64,000 nt of DNA from assembly GCF_001514215.1 (NCBI RefSeq), contig NZ_KQ948851.1, positions 429,434 through 493,433 of the forward strand. Reading direction: 5' to 3'. Made by a program: the position numbers and the translations under genes. The stretch is from Streptomyces bungoensis (GTDB lineage Bacteria; Actinomycetota; Actinomycetes; Streptomycetales; Streptomycetaceae). Within the stretch, counting starts at the first letter, position 1. The number at the start of each line of letters is the position of its first letter. Positions 51,611 to 60,634 of the stretch are shown one piece after another. Below the pieces are notes generated by a model, which was not told the DNA's origin, did not search any database, and worked only from the letters and a program-made list of their open reading frames with translations.

Positions 51611-53305
51611 ATGGACGAGGCACAGATACAGCAGCCGGGGACCGAACGGTCCGCGGCCGGGGCCGTGGTGGCCGCCGAGACGACCGGACGGGCGGCGGCG
51701 CGGCCCTCGTGGGCCGAGTGGCTGACGACCACGGACCACAAGAGGATCGGGACGATGTACCTGGTCACCGCGTTCGCGTTCTTCCTCGTCGGCGGTGTGA
51801 TGGCGCTGCTGATGCGCGCCGAACTCGCGCGGCCGGGCCTGCAGTTGATGTCGAACGAGCAGTTCAACCAGGCGTTCACGATGCACGGCTCGATCATGCT
51901 GCTGATGTTCGCCATGCCGCTGTTCACCGGCTTCGCCAACTGGATCATGCCGCTGCAGATCGGCGCCCCCGACGTCGCCTTCCCCCGGCTGAACATGCTC
52001 GCCTTCTGGCTCTTCCTGTTCGGCTCGTCGATCGCGGCCTTCGGCTTCCTCACCCCGGGCGGGGCCGCCGACTTCGGCTGGTTCCTGTACGCCCCGCTCT
52101 CGGACGCCGTGCACTCGCCGGGCCTGGGGGCCGACCTGTGGATCATGGGCGTGGCGCTGTCCGGGTTCGGCTCCATCCTGGGCGCCGTCAACTTCATCAC
52201 CACCATCGTCTGCATGCGCGCGCCCGGCATGACCATGTTCCGCATGCCGATCTTCACCTGGAACGTGCTGCTGACCGCCCTGCTGGTCCTGATCGTGTTC
52301 CCGGTCCTGGCGGCGGCCCTGTTCGCCCTGGAGTGCGACCGCAAGTTCGGCAGCCACGTCTTCGACCCCGCCAACGGCGGCGCCCTGCTGTGGCAGCACC
52401 TGTTCTGGTTCTTCGGGCATCCGGAGGTGTACATCCTGGCGCTGCCGTTCTTCGGGATCGTCTCCGAGGTCATCCCCGTCTTCTCCCGCAAGCCGATGTT
52501 CGGCTACGTCGGCCTGATCGCCGCCACCATCGCGATCGCGGGTCTGTCGGTGACCGTGTGGGCGCACCACATGTACGTCACGGGAGGCGTCCTGCTGCCG
52601 TTCTTCTCCTTCATGACGTTCCTGATCGCCGTGCCGACAGGCGTGAAGTTCTTCAACTGGATCGGCACCATGTGGAAGGGCTCGCTGAGCTTCGAGACGC
52701 CGATGCTGTGGACCACCGGCTTCCTCGTCACCTTCGTCTTCGGCGGCCTGACCGGGGTGATCCTCGCGTCACCGCCGATGGACTTCCACCTCTCCGACTC
52801 GTACTTCGTCGTCGCGCACTTCCACTACACGGTCTTCGGCACCGTCGTGTACGCGATGTTCGCCGGATTCCACTTCTGGTGGCCCAAGTTCACCGGCAAG
52901 ATGCTCGACGAGCGCCTCGGGAAGATCACCTTCTGGACCCTCACGGTCGGTTTCCACACCACCTTCCTGGTCCAGCACTGGCTGGGCGCCGAGGGCATGC
53001 CCCGCCGCTACGCCGACTACCTGTCCACGGACGGCTTCACCGCCCTGAACACCGTCTCCACCATCGGCTCGTTCCTGCTCGGCCTGTCGATCCTGCCGTT
53101 CTTCTACAACGTCTGGAAGACCGCGAAGTACGGCAGGCCCGTCGAGGCCGACGACCCCTGGGGCTACGGCCGTTCCCTGGAGTGGGCGACCTCCTGCCCG
53201 CCCCCGCGCCACAACTTCGCCTCCCTTCCCCGGATCCGCAGCGAGTCCCCGGCGTTCGACCTGCACCACCCGGAGATCGCCGCGCTGGACGAGGCGACGA
53301 GGTAG
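51611..53305 (+). CDS. ctaD: Cytochrome c oxidase subunit I, orphan copy
   Basis: A 564-residue aa3-type oxidase subunit I with 12 hydrophobic segments. Heme a/a3 and CuB ligands are in '[12 protein letters not shown]', '[15 protein letters not shown]' (His-Tyr crosslink site), 'VWAHHMYV' and '[11 protein letters not shown]'. The ATG at 51611 follows GGGAGGA. No ctaC, ctaE or bc1 genes are adjacent, unlike the main oxidase operon; it must recruit subunits from elsewhere or be a duplicate for special conditions (inference). Confidence 0.93.
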   Translation: MDEAQIQQPGTERSAAGAVVAAETTGRAAARPSWAEWLTTTDHKRIGTMYLVTAFAFFLVGGVMALLMRAELARPGLQLMSNEQFNQAFTMHGSIMLLMFAMPLFTGFANWIMPLQIGAPDVAFPRLNMLAFWLFLFGSSIAAFGFLTPGGAADFGWFLYAPLSDAVHSPGLGADLWIMGVALSGFGSILGAVNFITTIVCMRAPGMTMFRMPIFTWNVLLTALLVLIVFPVLAAALFALECDRKFGSHVFDPANGGALLWQHLFWFFGHPEVYILALPFFGIVSEVIPVFSRKPMFGYVGLIAATIAIAGLSVTVWAHHMYVTGGVLLPFFSFMTFLIAVPTGVKFFNWIGTMWKGSLSFETPMLWTTGFLVTFVFGGLTGVILASPPMDFHLSDSYFVVAHFHYTVFGTVVYAMFAGFHFWWPKFTGKMLDERLGKITFWTLTVGFHTTFLVQHWLGAEGMPRRYADYLSTDGFTALNTVSTIGSFLLGLSILPFFYNVWKTAKYGRPVEADDPWGYGRSLEWATSCPPPRHNFASLPRIRSESPAFDLHHPEIAALDEATR

Positions 53306-53308
53306 ACC

Positions 53309-53743
53309 ATGGCGCACACCGTTCTCGCCGTCGGGGCCGCGGCGGTGACCGGGGCCGGCTCCGTCTGGTACCTGCCGGCGCTCGCCGACCTGCGCGCGGG
53401 AGCCGACCGGACCCGCTCCTGCCGCGGCGCGGCCGCCGCCTGCGTCAGCGGCTGGAGCACGACCGGGATCGTCGCCGTACTGCTGCTCCTGGCCGGAGAC
53501 TGGTGGATCCCGGGTGCGGCGGCCGGCGCCGGCGCGCTCGTGACGGCCGGGCTGCGGATCCGCGCGGCCGTGCGCCGGCACGAGGAGCGGCGGGAAGCCG
53601 CCCGCCAGTGGGGGCAGCTGGGCCGTGCCCGGCCCCCGCGCCCGGCCGGCCGCTCACGGCACGCCGTGGCCGCCCTCCTCGCCGTCGGACTGGCGGCGGC
53701 AGCGGTGACAGCGGTCTACGGGGTGGCGGCGGACCTGTCGTGA
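53309..53743 (+). CDS. Small membrane protein downstream of ctaD
   Basis: A 144-residue protein with about three hydrophobic helices ('HTVLAVGAAAVTGAGSVWYLPAL', 'GIVAVLLLLAGDWWIPGAAAGAGALV', 'HAVAALLAVGLAAAAVTAVYG') and a basic linker. It starts 3 bases after ctaD stop, so it is co-translated and might be an oxidase accessory or assembly factor (inference). No family recognised. Confidence 0.75.
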   Translation: MAHTVLAVGAAAVTGAGSVWYLPALADLRAGADRTRSCRGAAAACVSGWSTTGIVAVLLLLAGDWWIPGAAAGAGALVTAGLRIRAAVRRHEERREAARQWGQLGRARPPRPAGRSRHAVAALLAVGLAAAAVTAVYGVAADLS

Positions 53744-53780
53744 ACAGCTCACCCCGGCCGCACTGACTCCAGTCGGCAGC

Positions 53781-53800
53781 AATTGCGAAAGTTGGCAATT
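53781..53800. promoter_or_regulatory. ArsR operator upstream of SulP gene
   Basis: AATTGC-GAAAGTTG-GCAATT, perfect 6-bp arms with an 8-bp spacer in an A/T-rich stretch; 77 bases before the SulP start. The arsR promoter has the matching site at 56074-56093; both share TTGGCAATTC. Confidence 0.65.
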
Positions 53801-53877
53801 CATTAGATGCTATGTTTGCTGTGCTCGCAGGTAGCCGCGGGCACAGCATCCACGCGTAGAGGAAAGGGCGTCCCGCG

Positions 53878-55617
53878 ATGAGCACAGCCGTCGTCCGGGC
53901 CGTCCGGAGCCGGATCGTCGCGCTGCTGCCGTCGGGACCCGATCTCGCGGCCCTGCGGCGTGATCCGCGCCGGAACCTGCTCGCCGGGCTCACGGTGGCG
54001 ATCGTGGCGCTGCCCCTCGCCCTCGGGTTCGGGGTGTCCTCCGGACTGGGCGCCGAGGCGGGCCTGGCGACCGCCGTGGTGGCCGGCGCCCTGGCGGCCG
54101 TGTTCGGCGGCTCGAACCTCCAGGTCTCGGGGCCCACCGGGGCCATGACGGTGGTGCTGGTGCCGATCGTCGGACGCTACGGACCGACCGGCGTGCTCAC
54201 CGTCGGCCTGCTGGCCGGCGTCCTGCTCGTCGTCCTCGCCGCGCTGCGGGCCGGCCGCTGCATGCGGTACGTCCCCGCGCCCGTCGTCGAGGGCTTCACC
54301 CTGGGCATCGCCTGCGTGATCGGGCTCCAGCAGGTCCCGGGCGCGCTCGGCGTCCCCAAGCCCGCCGGGGACAAGGTGCTGGTGGTGACCTGGCGGGCGG
54401 TCCGGGAGTTCGCCGCGGCGCCGAACTGGACGGCCGTCGGCCTGGCGGTCGCGGTGGCCGCGGTCATGCTGGCCGGCGCCCGCCGGCGGCCGGCCGTGCC
54501 GTTCTCCGTCGTCGCCGTGATCGCCGCGACGGTCGTCGCCCAGGTCGCCCACCTGGACGCGGCCACGCCGATCGGCCACGTGCCCTCCGGGCTGCCCGCG
54601 CCCTCCCTCTCCTTCCTCGACCCCGGGTCCCTGGGCTCGCTGCTGGCGCCCGCGGTCGCGGTCGCCGCGCTGGCGGCGCTGGAGTCCCTGCTGTCGGCGT
54701 CGGTCGCGGACGGCATGACGGTCGGGCAGAAGCACGACCCGGACCGGGAACTGCTGGGCCAGGGCCTGGCCAACATCGCCGCCCCGCTGTTCGGCGGCGT
54801 GCCCGCCACCGGCGCGATCGCGCGCACCGCCGTCAACGCCCGCACCGGAGCGAACTCGCGGCTGGCCGCCCTCACCCACGCGGCCGTCCTCGGCGTGATC
54901 GTCTTCACGGCGGCCCCCCTGGTGGCGAAGATCCCGCTGGCCGCGCTCGCGGGCGTGCTGCTGGCCACAGCGATCCGCATGGTCGAGGTCGGCTCCCTGC
55001 GGGCCATGGTGAAGGCGACCCGCTCCGACGCGCTCATCCTCGTCCTGACGGCGGCGGCGACGCTGGCACTGGACCTGGTGTACGCGGTGATCATCGGCCT
55101 GGCCGTCGCCGGCGCCCTGGCCCTCGGCGCCGTGGCCCGGCAGGCCCGCTTCGACCAGGTGCCGCTGGACCGGGGCGACCACACCGCCGAGGAGCACGCG
55201 CTGCTGGCCGAGCACATCGTCGCCTACCGGATCGACGGGCCGCTGTTCTTCGCGGCCGCGCACCGCTTCCTGCTGGAGCTGACCGAGGTCGCCGACGTGC
55301 GGGTCGTCATCCTGCGGATGTCACGGGTGTCGACGATCGACGCGACCGGCGCCCTGGTCCTCAAGGACGCGGTGGAAAAGCTGCGCCGGCGCGGTGTCCT
55401 CGTCCTGGCCTCCGGCATACGGCCCGGCCAGCGGCAGGTCCTCGACTCCGTGGGCGCGCTGGACCTGCTGTGCCCCCGGGGCCGCGAGTACGCCTCCACG
55501 CCCGAGGCGATCCGCGCGGCCCGCGACCACCTGGAGACGGCCGGAGTGCTGCCCGCCGCGCCCGCCCGGCGGACGGTCGCGGAGAAACCCGGCGTCAACG
55601 GGGAGCCGGCCCGGTGA
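53878..55617 (+). CDS. SulP-family anion transporter with STAS domain
   Basis: A 579-residue transporter with 10-14 membrane segments and a SulP signature ('NLLAGLTVAIVALPLALGFGVSSGLGAEAGLATAVVAG', 'VSGPTGAMTVVL', 'YVPAPVVEGFTLGIACVIGLQQ', 'GGVPATGAIARTAVNARTGA'). A cytoplasmic STAS domain follows (about residues 440-545; 'RVVILRMSRVSTIDATGALVLKDAVEKLRRRG'). The substrate may be sulfate, bicarbonate or a dicarboxylate. In the STAS domain the position phosphorylated in SpoIIAA-type proteins (DSSG) reads DATG, so Thr is available. The next gene, overlapping by 4 bp, encodes an RsbW-like ATPase. Confidence 0.9.
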   Translation: MSTAVVRAVRSRIVALLPSGPDLAALRRDPRRNLLAGLTVAIVALPLALGFGVSSGLGAEAGLATAVVAGALAAVFGGSNLQVSGPTGAMTVVLVPIVGRYGPTGVLTVGLLAGVLLVVLAALRAGRCMRYVPAPVVEGFTLGIACVIGLQQVPGALGVPKPAGDKVLVVTWRAVREFAAAPNWTAVGLAVAVAAVMLAGARRRPAVPFSVVAVIAATVVAQVAHLDAATPIGHVPSGLPAPSLSFLDPGSLGSLLAPAVAVAALAALESLLSASVADGMTVGQKHDPDRELLGQGLANIAAPLFGGVPATGAIARTAVNARTGANSRLAALTHAAVLGVIVFTAAPLVAKIPLAALAGVLLATAIRMVEVGSLRAMVKATRSDALILVLTAAATLALDLVYAVIIGLAVAGALALGAVARQARFDQVPLDRGDHTAEEHALLAEHIVAYRIDGPLFFAAAHRFLLELTEVADVRVVILRMSRVSTIDATGALVLKDAVEKLRRRGVLVLASGIRPGQRQVLDSVGALDLLCPRGREYASTPEAIRAARDHLETAGVLPAAPARRTVAEKPGVNGEPAR

Positions 55618-56039
55618 GCACGCGACCGCAGGCACTGCCGCACCGCCATGTGCTCACCCTGGCCGCCGAGCCGGCGGCGGTACGCCTGGCCCGCCAGACC
55701 GCCGAACAGGCCTGGGCGGAATGGGGCATCGGCCCGCGCCACCCCGCCGTGGACCCGGCCCTGCTGATCCTGAGCGAGCTGGTCGGCAACAGCGTCCGGC
55801 ACGCCGCCGCGCTCTCCCCGCAGGTCACGGTGGTCTACGCGGCGGGCCCCGACTGCCTGGCCTTCGCCGTGCACGACCGCCACCCCTACCAGCCCCCGCT
55901 GTACGCGTCCGTCATCGGCTCCCGTACCGCGGGCCTGTCCACCGTCATGGAACTCACCCTCGGACTGGGCGGCACGGCGGTCGTCCGCGGTGACGGCGAC
56001 GGCCGGGGCAAGAGCATCTGGATCACCCTGCCGCTGTGA
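55614..56039 (+). CDS. RsbW-like HATPase (anti-sigma type kinase)
   Basis: A 141-residue GHKL ATPase-fold protein with the N-box 'ILSELVGNSVRHAA', 'AFAVHDRHPYQP' (G1-like) and 'RTAGLSTVMELTLGLG...GKSIWITLPL'. Streptomyces has many such orphan anti-sigma/kinase-like proteins. Its GTG overlaps the SulP TGA, so it is co-translated with a STAS-bearing transporter, which makes that STAS domain its likely partner or substrate (inference). The G1 box is weak, so ATP binding should not be taken for granted. Confidence 0.85.
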   Translation: MSTRPQALPHRHVLTLAAEPAAVRLARQTAEQAWAEWGIGPRHPAVDPALLILSELVGNSVRHAAALSPQVTVVYAAGPDCLAFAVHDRHPYQPPLYASVIGSRTAGLSTVMELTLGLGGTAVVRGDGDGRGKSIWITLPL

Positions 56040-56073
56040 TCCGCGGCGCCCCGCACCGGGGCTCGGTGCGGCA

Positions 56074-56093
56074 AATTGGTAATATTGGCAATT
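56074..56093. promoter_or_regulatory. ArsR operator upstream of arsR
   Basis: AATTGG-TAATATTG-GCAATT, matching the SulP promoter site; 31 bases before the arsR start. Confidence 0.65.
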
Positions 56094-56124
56094 CGTGAGG
56101 TGGCGAAGCGGAGGGGACGGCGCG

Positions 56125-56478
56125 ATGAGCACGCCGCTGTACCAACTGAAGGCGGAGTTCTTCAAGACGCTCGGTCACCCGGCCCGCATCCGCGTCCTGG
56201 AGCTGCTGAGCGAGCGTGAGCACGCGGTCGCGGAGATGCTGCCCGAGGTGGGCATCGAACCCGCCCACCTGTCCCAGCAACTGGCCGTGCTGCGACGGGC
56301 CAACCTGGTCGTGACCCGCAAGGCGGGCTCGACCGTGTACTACTCGCTGACCAGCCCGCACATCGCCGAACTCCTGCGCGTGGCCCGCACCATCCTGTCC
56401 GGGGTGCTGGCCGGCCAGGCCGAGCTGCTCGCCGACCTCAGGGCCGGCCAGGGCGAGGCCCGGCCGCCGGCGTCCTGA
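56125..56478 (+). CDS. ArsR-family regulator without cysteines
   Basis: A 117-residue winged-helix ArsR protein ('YQLKAEFFKTLGHPARIRVLELLSEREHAVAEMLPEVGIEPAHLSQQLAVLRRANLVVTRKAGSTVYYSLTSPHIAELL'). It has no Cys at all, so it cannot use the ELCVCDL metal site or a thiol switch. Its likely targets are itself and the SulP gene, given the shared AATTG-N9-CAATT palindromes. ATG at 56125 is preceded by GGAGGGGA. Its last 41 bases overlap a convergent gene. Confidence 0.88.
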   Translation: MSTPLYQLKAEFFKTLGHPARIRVLELLSEREHAVAEMLPEVGIEPAHLSQQLAVLRRANLVVTRKAGSTVYYSLTSPHIAELLRVARTILSGVLAGQAELLADLRAGQGEARPPAS

Positions 56479-56974
56479 CACCACCCGCCGGCACGGCTTC
56501 CGGGCGCGTGGTCCCGTGCTCCGCCCCGTCGGGCCAGATCACCTCCACGTCGACGCCGTGACTGCGCGCATAGGCGACCAGGTGGGCGGTCGCGTCCGTC
56601 CCGTTGGACGGCGAGCCGTCCCACACGGCCAGCACCCGGGCGCACGAACGCACCATCGCCTCCGCGGCCGCGATGCGCGACGCGCGGTCGCCGGGGTCGT
56701 ACTCCACCAGCCGCACCTGCTCCGAGAGCAGCAGCAGCTCCCCGGCCGCCTTCCGGTCCGGCTCGGTGAGCGGCGCGGGCACGCCGTCGCGGGCCGGCAG
56801 CACCGTCACCAGGGTCAGACCCGCCCGCCGGGCGGCCCGCCCGAACGCGACGGGCACCCCGTCGCCGGCCAGGACCAGCCCGGCACGGCCCGGCCGGGCG
56901 GCATCCGCCAGCCGGGGGCGCAGCTCCTCCTCCAGCAGCGCCAGCGTCGGCGCGGTGAGGTCGGGGTGCCCCAC
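56438..56974 (-). CDS. Conserved hypothetical protein (Rossmann-like)
   Basis: A 178-residue protein. 'GRAGLVLAGDGVPVAFGRAARRAGLTLVTVLPARDG' and 'MVRSCARVLAVWDGSPSNGTDATAHLVAYARSHGVDVEVIWPDG' resemble SLOG/Rossmann-type nucleotide-binding folds, with 'WDGSP..GT' as a likely phosphate-binding segment. I do not recognise a named family. GTG at 56974 is preferred to GTG 56986, which sits on its own GGAG. Its 3' end overlaps arsR by 41 bases. Confidence 0.65.
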   Translation of the reverse strand: MGHPDLTAPTLALLEEELRPRLADAARPGRAGLVLAGDGVPVAFGRAARRAGLTLVTVLPARDGVPAPLTEPDRKAAGELLLLSEQVRLVEYDPGDRASRIAAAEAMVRSCARVLAVWDGSPSNGTDATAHLVAYARSHGVDVEVIWPDGAEHGTTRPEAVPAGGVRTPAAGPRPGRP

Positions 56975-57262
56975 TACAGCGATCACTCCTGGCCGTCCCT
57001 TCCCGAGCGCCGCTCATCGCGGTCACCGCCTGATGCGTGCCCGATCGTCCCCGCGCCGGCCGCGGCGGAGGAGGGTCGACCGGTGCCGACATCGGGGCCG
57101 GTCGTCCCTGGCGGCCCGGCCCCGCGACCTGCGGGTCCGGCAACGGCGTGGTGACGAGTGGGCAACAGCCCCGGCGTGCTGCAACTGGGCCGGAAGCCGG
57201 AACGTCCCTGCCTGCGACATGACCGCCCGCACGACGGGCCGCACCCTGGGAAAGGACCTGCC

Positions 57263-57952
57263 GTGGCACACACCAGCAAGCCTCGCCGTCACAGATCCGG
57301 CGCCGTACTCCGTACGGCCGTCGGGAGCGCTCCCGCCGTCGCCGTGCTGGCGCTGGCGCTGACGCTGACGGCCTGCAACGCAGACGGCGATGCCGCGGCA
57401 TCCCCGGGCGGCGCCCACACGGCGGCGGCCGAGCCCGGCGCCGGTACCGGCGGTACGGCCCCCGGCTCCACGGCGGCGGGGACCGCGACCTCCGCCAAGC
57501 CCGTGGCGAGCAAGCCCGCCGCGAAGCCCGTGGGCGGTGCGGGCGGAGCCGCTTCGCCGGCCCCCTCCGCCACCGCGGCGGCCTCCGCGGCGCCGTCGCC
57601 CGCCTGTGACCACAAGATGCCCATCTCGCCCGACGAGGTCGCGGTCTACCGGTACACCCCGGAAGGCGGATCGCTGAGTCTGATCGTCAGGTACGGCAAC
57701 TGGGGCTGCGCTCCCGCGGACTCCGACGGCGCGCCGTTCGTGACCGTGGGCAAGGAGACGTACCTGCCCATGGACCAGGCCGCGTACGTCACGGCCACCA
57801 ACCCCGTCGTGGAGAGCTCGGAGAACCAGCACATCGGCGTGCAGGAGTTCCTCGACTGGCTCGAAGCGCACCCGAACAGCGGGCTGGTCTTCAAGTACCA
57901 CCTGGGAGCCGACGGGGCCGTCGACCGCCTGGACGAGGTGTTCACCCCCTGA
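57263..57952 (+). CDS. Lipoprotein with Ala/Pro-rich linker
   Basis: A 229-residue exported lipoprotein. 'VAVLALALTLTACNADG' ends in a lipobox with Cys at about residue 37. An Ala/Pro/Ser/Thr-rich linker of about 70 residues follows, then a C-terminal domain ('VAVYRYTPEGGSLSLIVRYGNWGCAPADSDGAPFVTVGKETYLPMDQAAYVTATNPV'). GTG at 57263 follows GGAAAGGA. Function unknown. The 288-base gap before it shows only a weak CGGGGCCGG/CCGGCCCCG hairpin (57093-57124). Confidence 0.75.
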   Translation: MAHTSKPRRHRSGAVLRTAVGSAPAVAVLALALTLTACNADGDAAASPGGAHTAAAEPGAGTGGTAPGSTAAGTATSAKPVASKPAAKPVGGAGGAASPAPSATAAASAAPSPACDHKMPISPDEVAVYRYTPEGGSLSLIVRYGNWGCAPADSDGAPFVTVGKETYLPMDQAAYVTATNPVVESSENQHIGVQEFLDWLEAHPNSGLVFKYHLGADGAVDRLDEVFTP

Positions 57953-57972
57953 GCGCACCGGCCGGGCGGGAC

Positions 57973-58458
57973 TCAGAGGCTGGTCGCCGGGGGCGTGCGC
58001 TGGCCGAGGGTGAGGACGCCGTCGACCGCCCGGGCCGTTTCCGTGCGGCCCTTCAGGACGTCGAGCCGGTCGAGCAGGGCGTAGCCGTCGCACAGGACCG
58101 TCTCGTGCCCGCCGTAGGACTCGAGGTTGACGACCGCCGCCTCCAGGTGCCGGATCTCGGAGACCAGCATCGGCACACCGTCGGCCCCCCGGGCGAAGGC
58201 GGCACCGGCTCGCGGGAGGAGCAGCGGTAACAGCTCGGCGCCGCTGGCGTTGCGAATCGTCTCCGCGTCGCCGCCACGGCACGCCTCGAGGCGGGAACGG
58301 GCGTGTTCGATCACACGGAAGAGGGCCTGGTACTCGGGCAGGGACAACGCGAAGGCCCGCAGATCGCCGGGCATCCCGCCATCGGCGGCGGCGGCGGAGG
58401 CGGCGTCGCCGCCCGGCTCCGGAGCGGCGGTACGTCTGCGCTTGCGGAACCTCGGCAC
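57973..58458 (-). CDS. Conserved hypothetical protein
   Basis: A 161-residue protein with a very basic start ('VPRFRKRRRT') and a mainly helical remainder ('ALSLPEYQALFRVIEHARSRLEACRGGDAETIRNASGAELLPLLLPRAGAAFARG', 'VSEIRHLEAAVVNLESYGG'). No family recognised. GTG at 58458 follows AGAGGA; longer versions to 58530 lack a site. The 290-base gap to the MEDS gene (58459-58748) shows no gene. Confidence 0.6.
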   Translation of the reverse strand: MPRFRKRRRTAAPEPGGDAASAAAADGGMPGDLRAFALSLPEYQALFRVIEHARSRLEACRGGDAETIRNASGAELLPLLLPRAGAAFARGADGVPMLVSEIRHLEAAVVNLESYGGHETVLCDGYALLDRLDVLKGRTETARAVDGVLTLGQRTPPATSL

Positions 58459-58748
58459 GATGTCCTCTCGGGATGCGAAGCGGGTCGGGTCGAGCGGTCG
58501 ACCGGATGACGGAAAGCGGCCACCGCACATGTGACCGAACGCCGGGGCATACGGTTGCCCGGCGATGAGCAGTCAGATGCTCAACTTTTGCCAGGTGGAA
58601 ACTTCTCGACCGGCCGTGCGCCCTGCTCGTCCCACTTGGGCAGGCAAGGGGAAGGGGCACACCGAAGCGCCCGCACGGCCCTGGGGTAACCTGGGCGCTC
58701 CGCGTGAGGGACCCGGGACGGTCGCACCGGAGAGGGCGGAGAGGTTCG

Positions 58749-59630
58749 ATGCACGGGACGTCCGCGATCGCGAGCGGTGAAAGCGCGGTGGACCGGCATG
58801 CCGCTGTGGTGTTCTCCAGCGACGCCGAATGGGCCGACCACCTCGTGGCCTTCGTCCGGGCGGGCATCGACCGGGACGAACAGGTGCGGTACTTCGCCGA
58901 CTCCACCGACCCCGGCCGCGTCACCCGCACCCTCGACGAACGGGGTGTCGACGCCGCCTCCGCCGTGCGGCGCGGACAACTCCTCGTCATCACGGCCGGT
59001 CAGACGTACCTGTCCGGAGCCCGGTTCGACCCCGACACGATGATCGGCCTGTGGCACGAGGCCGTGGAAGCGGCCACGGCGCGGGGCCACCGAGGGCTGC
59101 GCGCGATCGGTGAGATGTCCTGGGGAGCCCGGGACATAGCCGGCGCCGACCGGCTGCTGGAGTACGAACTGCGCATCCACCACGAGGTCTTCGCCCGGCT
59201 GCCACTGTGCGCCTGGTGCTTCTACGACCGGCGCCTGGTGCCCCGCACCGACCTGGAGGTGCTGGCGGCGGCCCACCTGGCACGGACGGGCATCGCGGAC
59301 TGCCACGACCGGGCCGACGGGCCGGCGCTGTCGGTGGCCCCCCTGGCCGGACGTCCCGGATTCCGGCTGTCCGGATCGGCCGGCTACGAGAACCGCCACG
59401 TCACCGCCTCCGCCCTGGCGGCGCTCACGGCCTCGCCGGCGCAGGACGTCACCCTGGACCTCTCGGCCCTCGACCACCTCGACGTCGCGGCCCTGGCCGG
59501 GATCGCCCGCGCCGCTCACCGGCGGTCGGCCGTGGCGCCCGTACGGCTCCTCGGGGCTCCACCCGCGCTCCGCCGCATGCTGGAACTCTTCCCCGAACTC
59601 GGCGGCGTGATGGAGGTGGCCGGCCGATGA
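58749..59630 (+). CDS. MEDS-STAS protein (anti-anti-sigma-like)
   Basis: A 293-residue protein: a MEDS (DcmR-type sensory) domain at about residues 15-175 ('HAAVVFSSDAEWADHLVAFVRAGIDRDEQVRYFADSTDPGRV' and 'EMSWGARDIAGADRLLEYELRIHHEVFARLPLCAWCFYDRR') and a STAS domain at about 200-290 ('VTLDLSALDHLDVAALAGIARAAHRRS'). Where SpoIIAA-like antagonists have the phosphorylated Ser (DSSG), this has DVAA, so it cannot be switched the usual way. Its stop overlaps the next gene's start (ATGA), which encodes MEDS-HATPase. Confidence 0.85.
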   Translation: MHGTSAIASGESAVDRHAAVVFSSDAEWADHLVAFVRAGIDRDEQVRYFADSTDPGRVTRTLDERGVDAASAVRRGQLLVITAGQTYLSGARFDPDTMIGLWHEAVEAATARGHRGLRAIGEMSWGARDIAGADRLLEYELRIHHEVFARLPLCAWCFYDRRLVPRTDLEVLAAAHLARTGIADCHDRADGPALSVAPLAGRPGFRLSGSAGYENRHVTASALAALTASPAQDVTLDLSALDHLDVAALAGIARAAHRRSAVAPVRLLGAPPALRRMLELFPELGGVMEVAGR

Positions 59631-60604
59631 CGAGCTACGCACGGCCCTCGTCCGAGCCGGTCCAGGACGCGGCGTTCCACCACCCCGCCTTCTTCTACAC
59701 CACGGAAGAGGACTACCTGGGCGGCGTCGGGGACTTCGTCCGCGCGCACGCGGACCGCGGCCACCCCGTGCTCGTCGCCGTGCCCGAGGAGCGGCTGAGC
59801 CTGCTCCAAGGCGTCTTCGGCGCGGCGTGCGAGGGTGTCACCTGGGTGGACATGCGGCAGGCCGGGCGCAACCCGGGGCGGATCCTGTCGATGCTGCAGG
59901 AGTTCGCCGACCGGCACGCGGACCGCCGCCCGGCCATCGTCGGCGAGCCGATCTGGCCGGACCGCACCCCCGCGGAGGCGTGCGAGGCCACGCGCCACGA
60001 GGCGCTGATCAACCTGGCGTTCGCCGGGCGGCACGCGACCATCCTGTGCCCCTACGACACGGCCCTGCCCGAACGGATACGGGCTCAGGCGCACCGTACC
60101 CATCCCGTCCTCGGCGGGCCCGGTGAGGAGCGGCCCAGTGAGCACTACGCGGATCCGCTGGCGGTCTGCCGCGACTGCGACGAGCCGCTGCCCGAACCGG
60201 CGGAGCCGCTCGTCCTGCACTTCGGGGAAGAGGACCTCGGCGGCGTCCGCGACGCCGCCACCGACTGGGCGGTGGCGGCGGGCCTGTCACCGCGGCGCCG
60301 CACCGACTGGCTGCTGGCCGTCAGCGAGGCCACCTGCAACTCGGTCCGCCACGGCGGGGGGAGCGGCACGCTGCGGCTGTGGCCCGCGGCCGGCGCCCTG
60401 GTCGCCGAGACCCGGGACCGGGGGCGGCCGGCCGACCCGCTCGTCGGCCGGCGGCGCCCCGACCCGCTCTCCGCGGCCGGCGGCAGGGGCGTGTGGATGA
60501 TGCACCAGCTCTGCGACCTGGTGGAGCTCCGGGTACTGCCGTCCGGCCTCGTCGTGCGCCTGCACATGACGCTGGACCCGCCCCCGCACGACGGGGCGGG
60601 CTGA
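59627..60604 (+). CDS. MEDS-HATPase protein (RsbA-like anti-sigma)
   Basis: A 325-residue protein: an N-terminal MEDS domain ('HHPAFFYTTEEDYLGGVGDFVRAHADRGHPVLVAVPEERLSLL', 'GEPIWPDRTPAEACEATRHEALINLAFAGRHATILCPYDTA') and a C-terminal GHKL ATPase ('WLLAVSEATCNSVRHGGGSGTLRLW', 'GRGVWMMHQLCDLVELR'). 'CPYDT' before a 'CRDCDEPLPEP' pair is usual in this class. It is the probable partner of the MEDS-STAS protein encoded just upstream, giving a sensor-matched anti-sigma/antagonist pair. Confidence 0.9.
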   Translation: MTSYARPSSEPVQDAAFHHPAFFYTTEEDYLGGVGDFVRAHADRGHPVLVAVPEERLSLLQGVFGAACEGVTWVDMRQAGRNPGRILSMLQEFADRHADRRPAIVGEPIWPDRTPAEACEATRHEALINLAFAGRHATILCPYDTALPERIRAQAHRTHPVLGGPGEERPSEHYADPLAVCRDCDEPLPEPAEPLVLHFGEEDLGGVRDAATDWAVAAGLSPRRRTDWLLAVSEATCNSVRHGGGSGTLRLWPAAGALVAETRDRGRPADPLVGRRRPDPLSAAGGRGVWMMHQLCDLVELRVLPSGLVVRLHMTLDPPPHDGAG

Positions 60605-60634
60605 GCGGGCCCGGCGGTCCCGGGCCCCTCGCGC

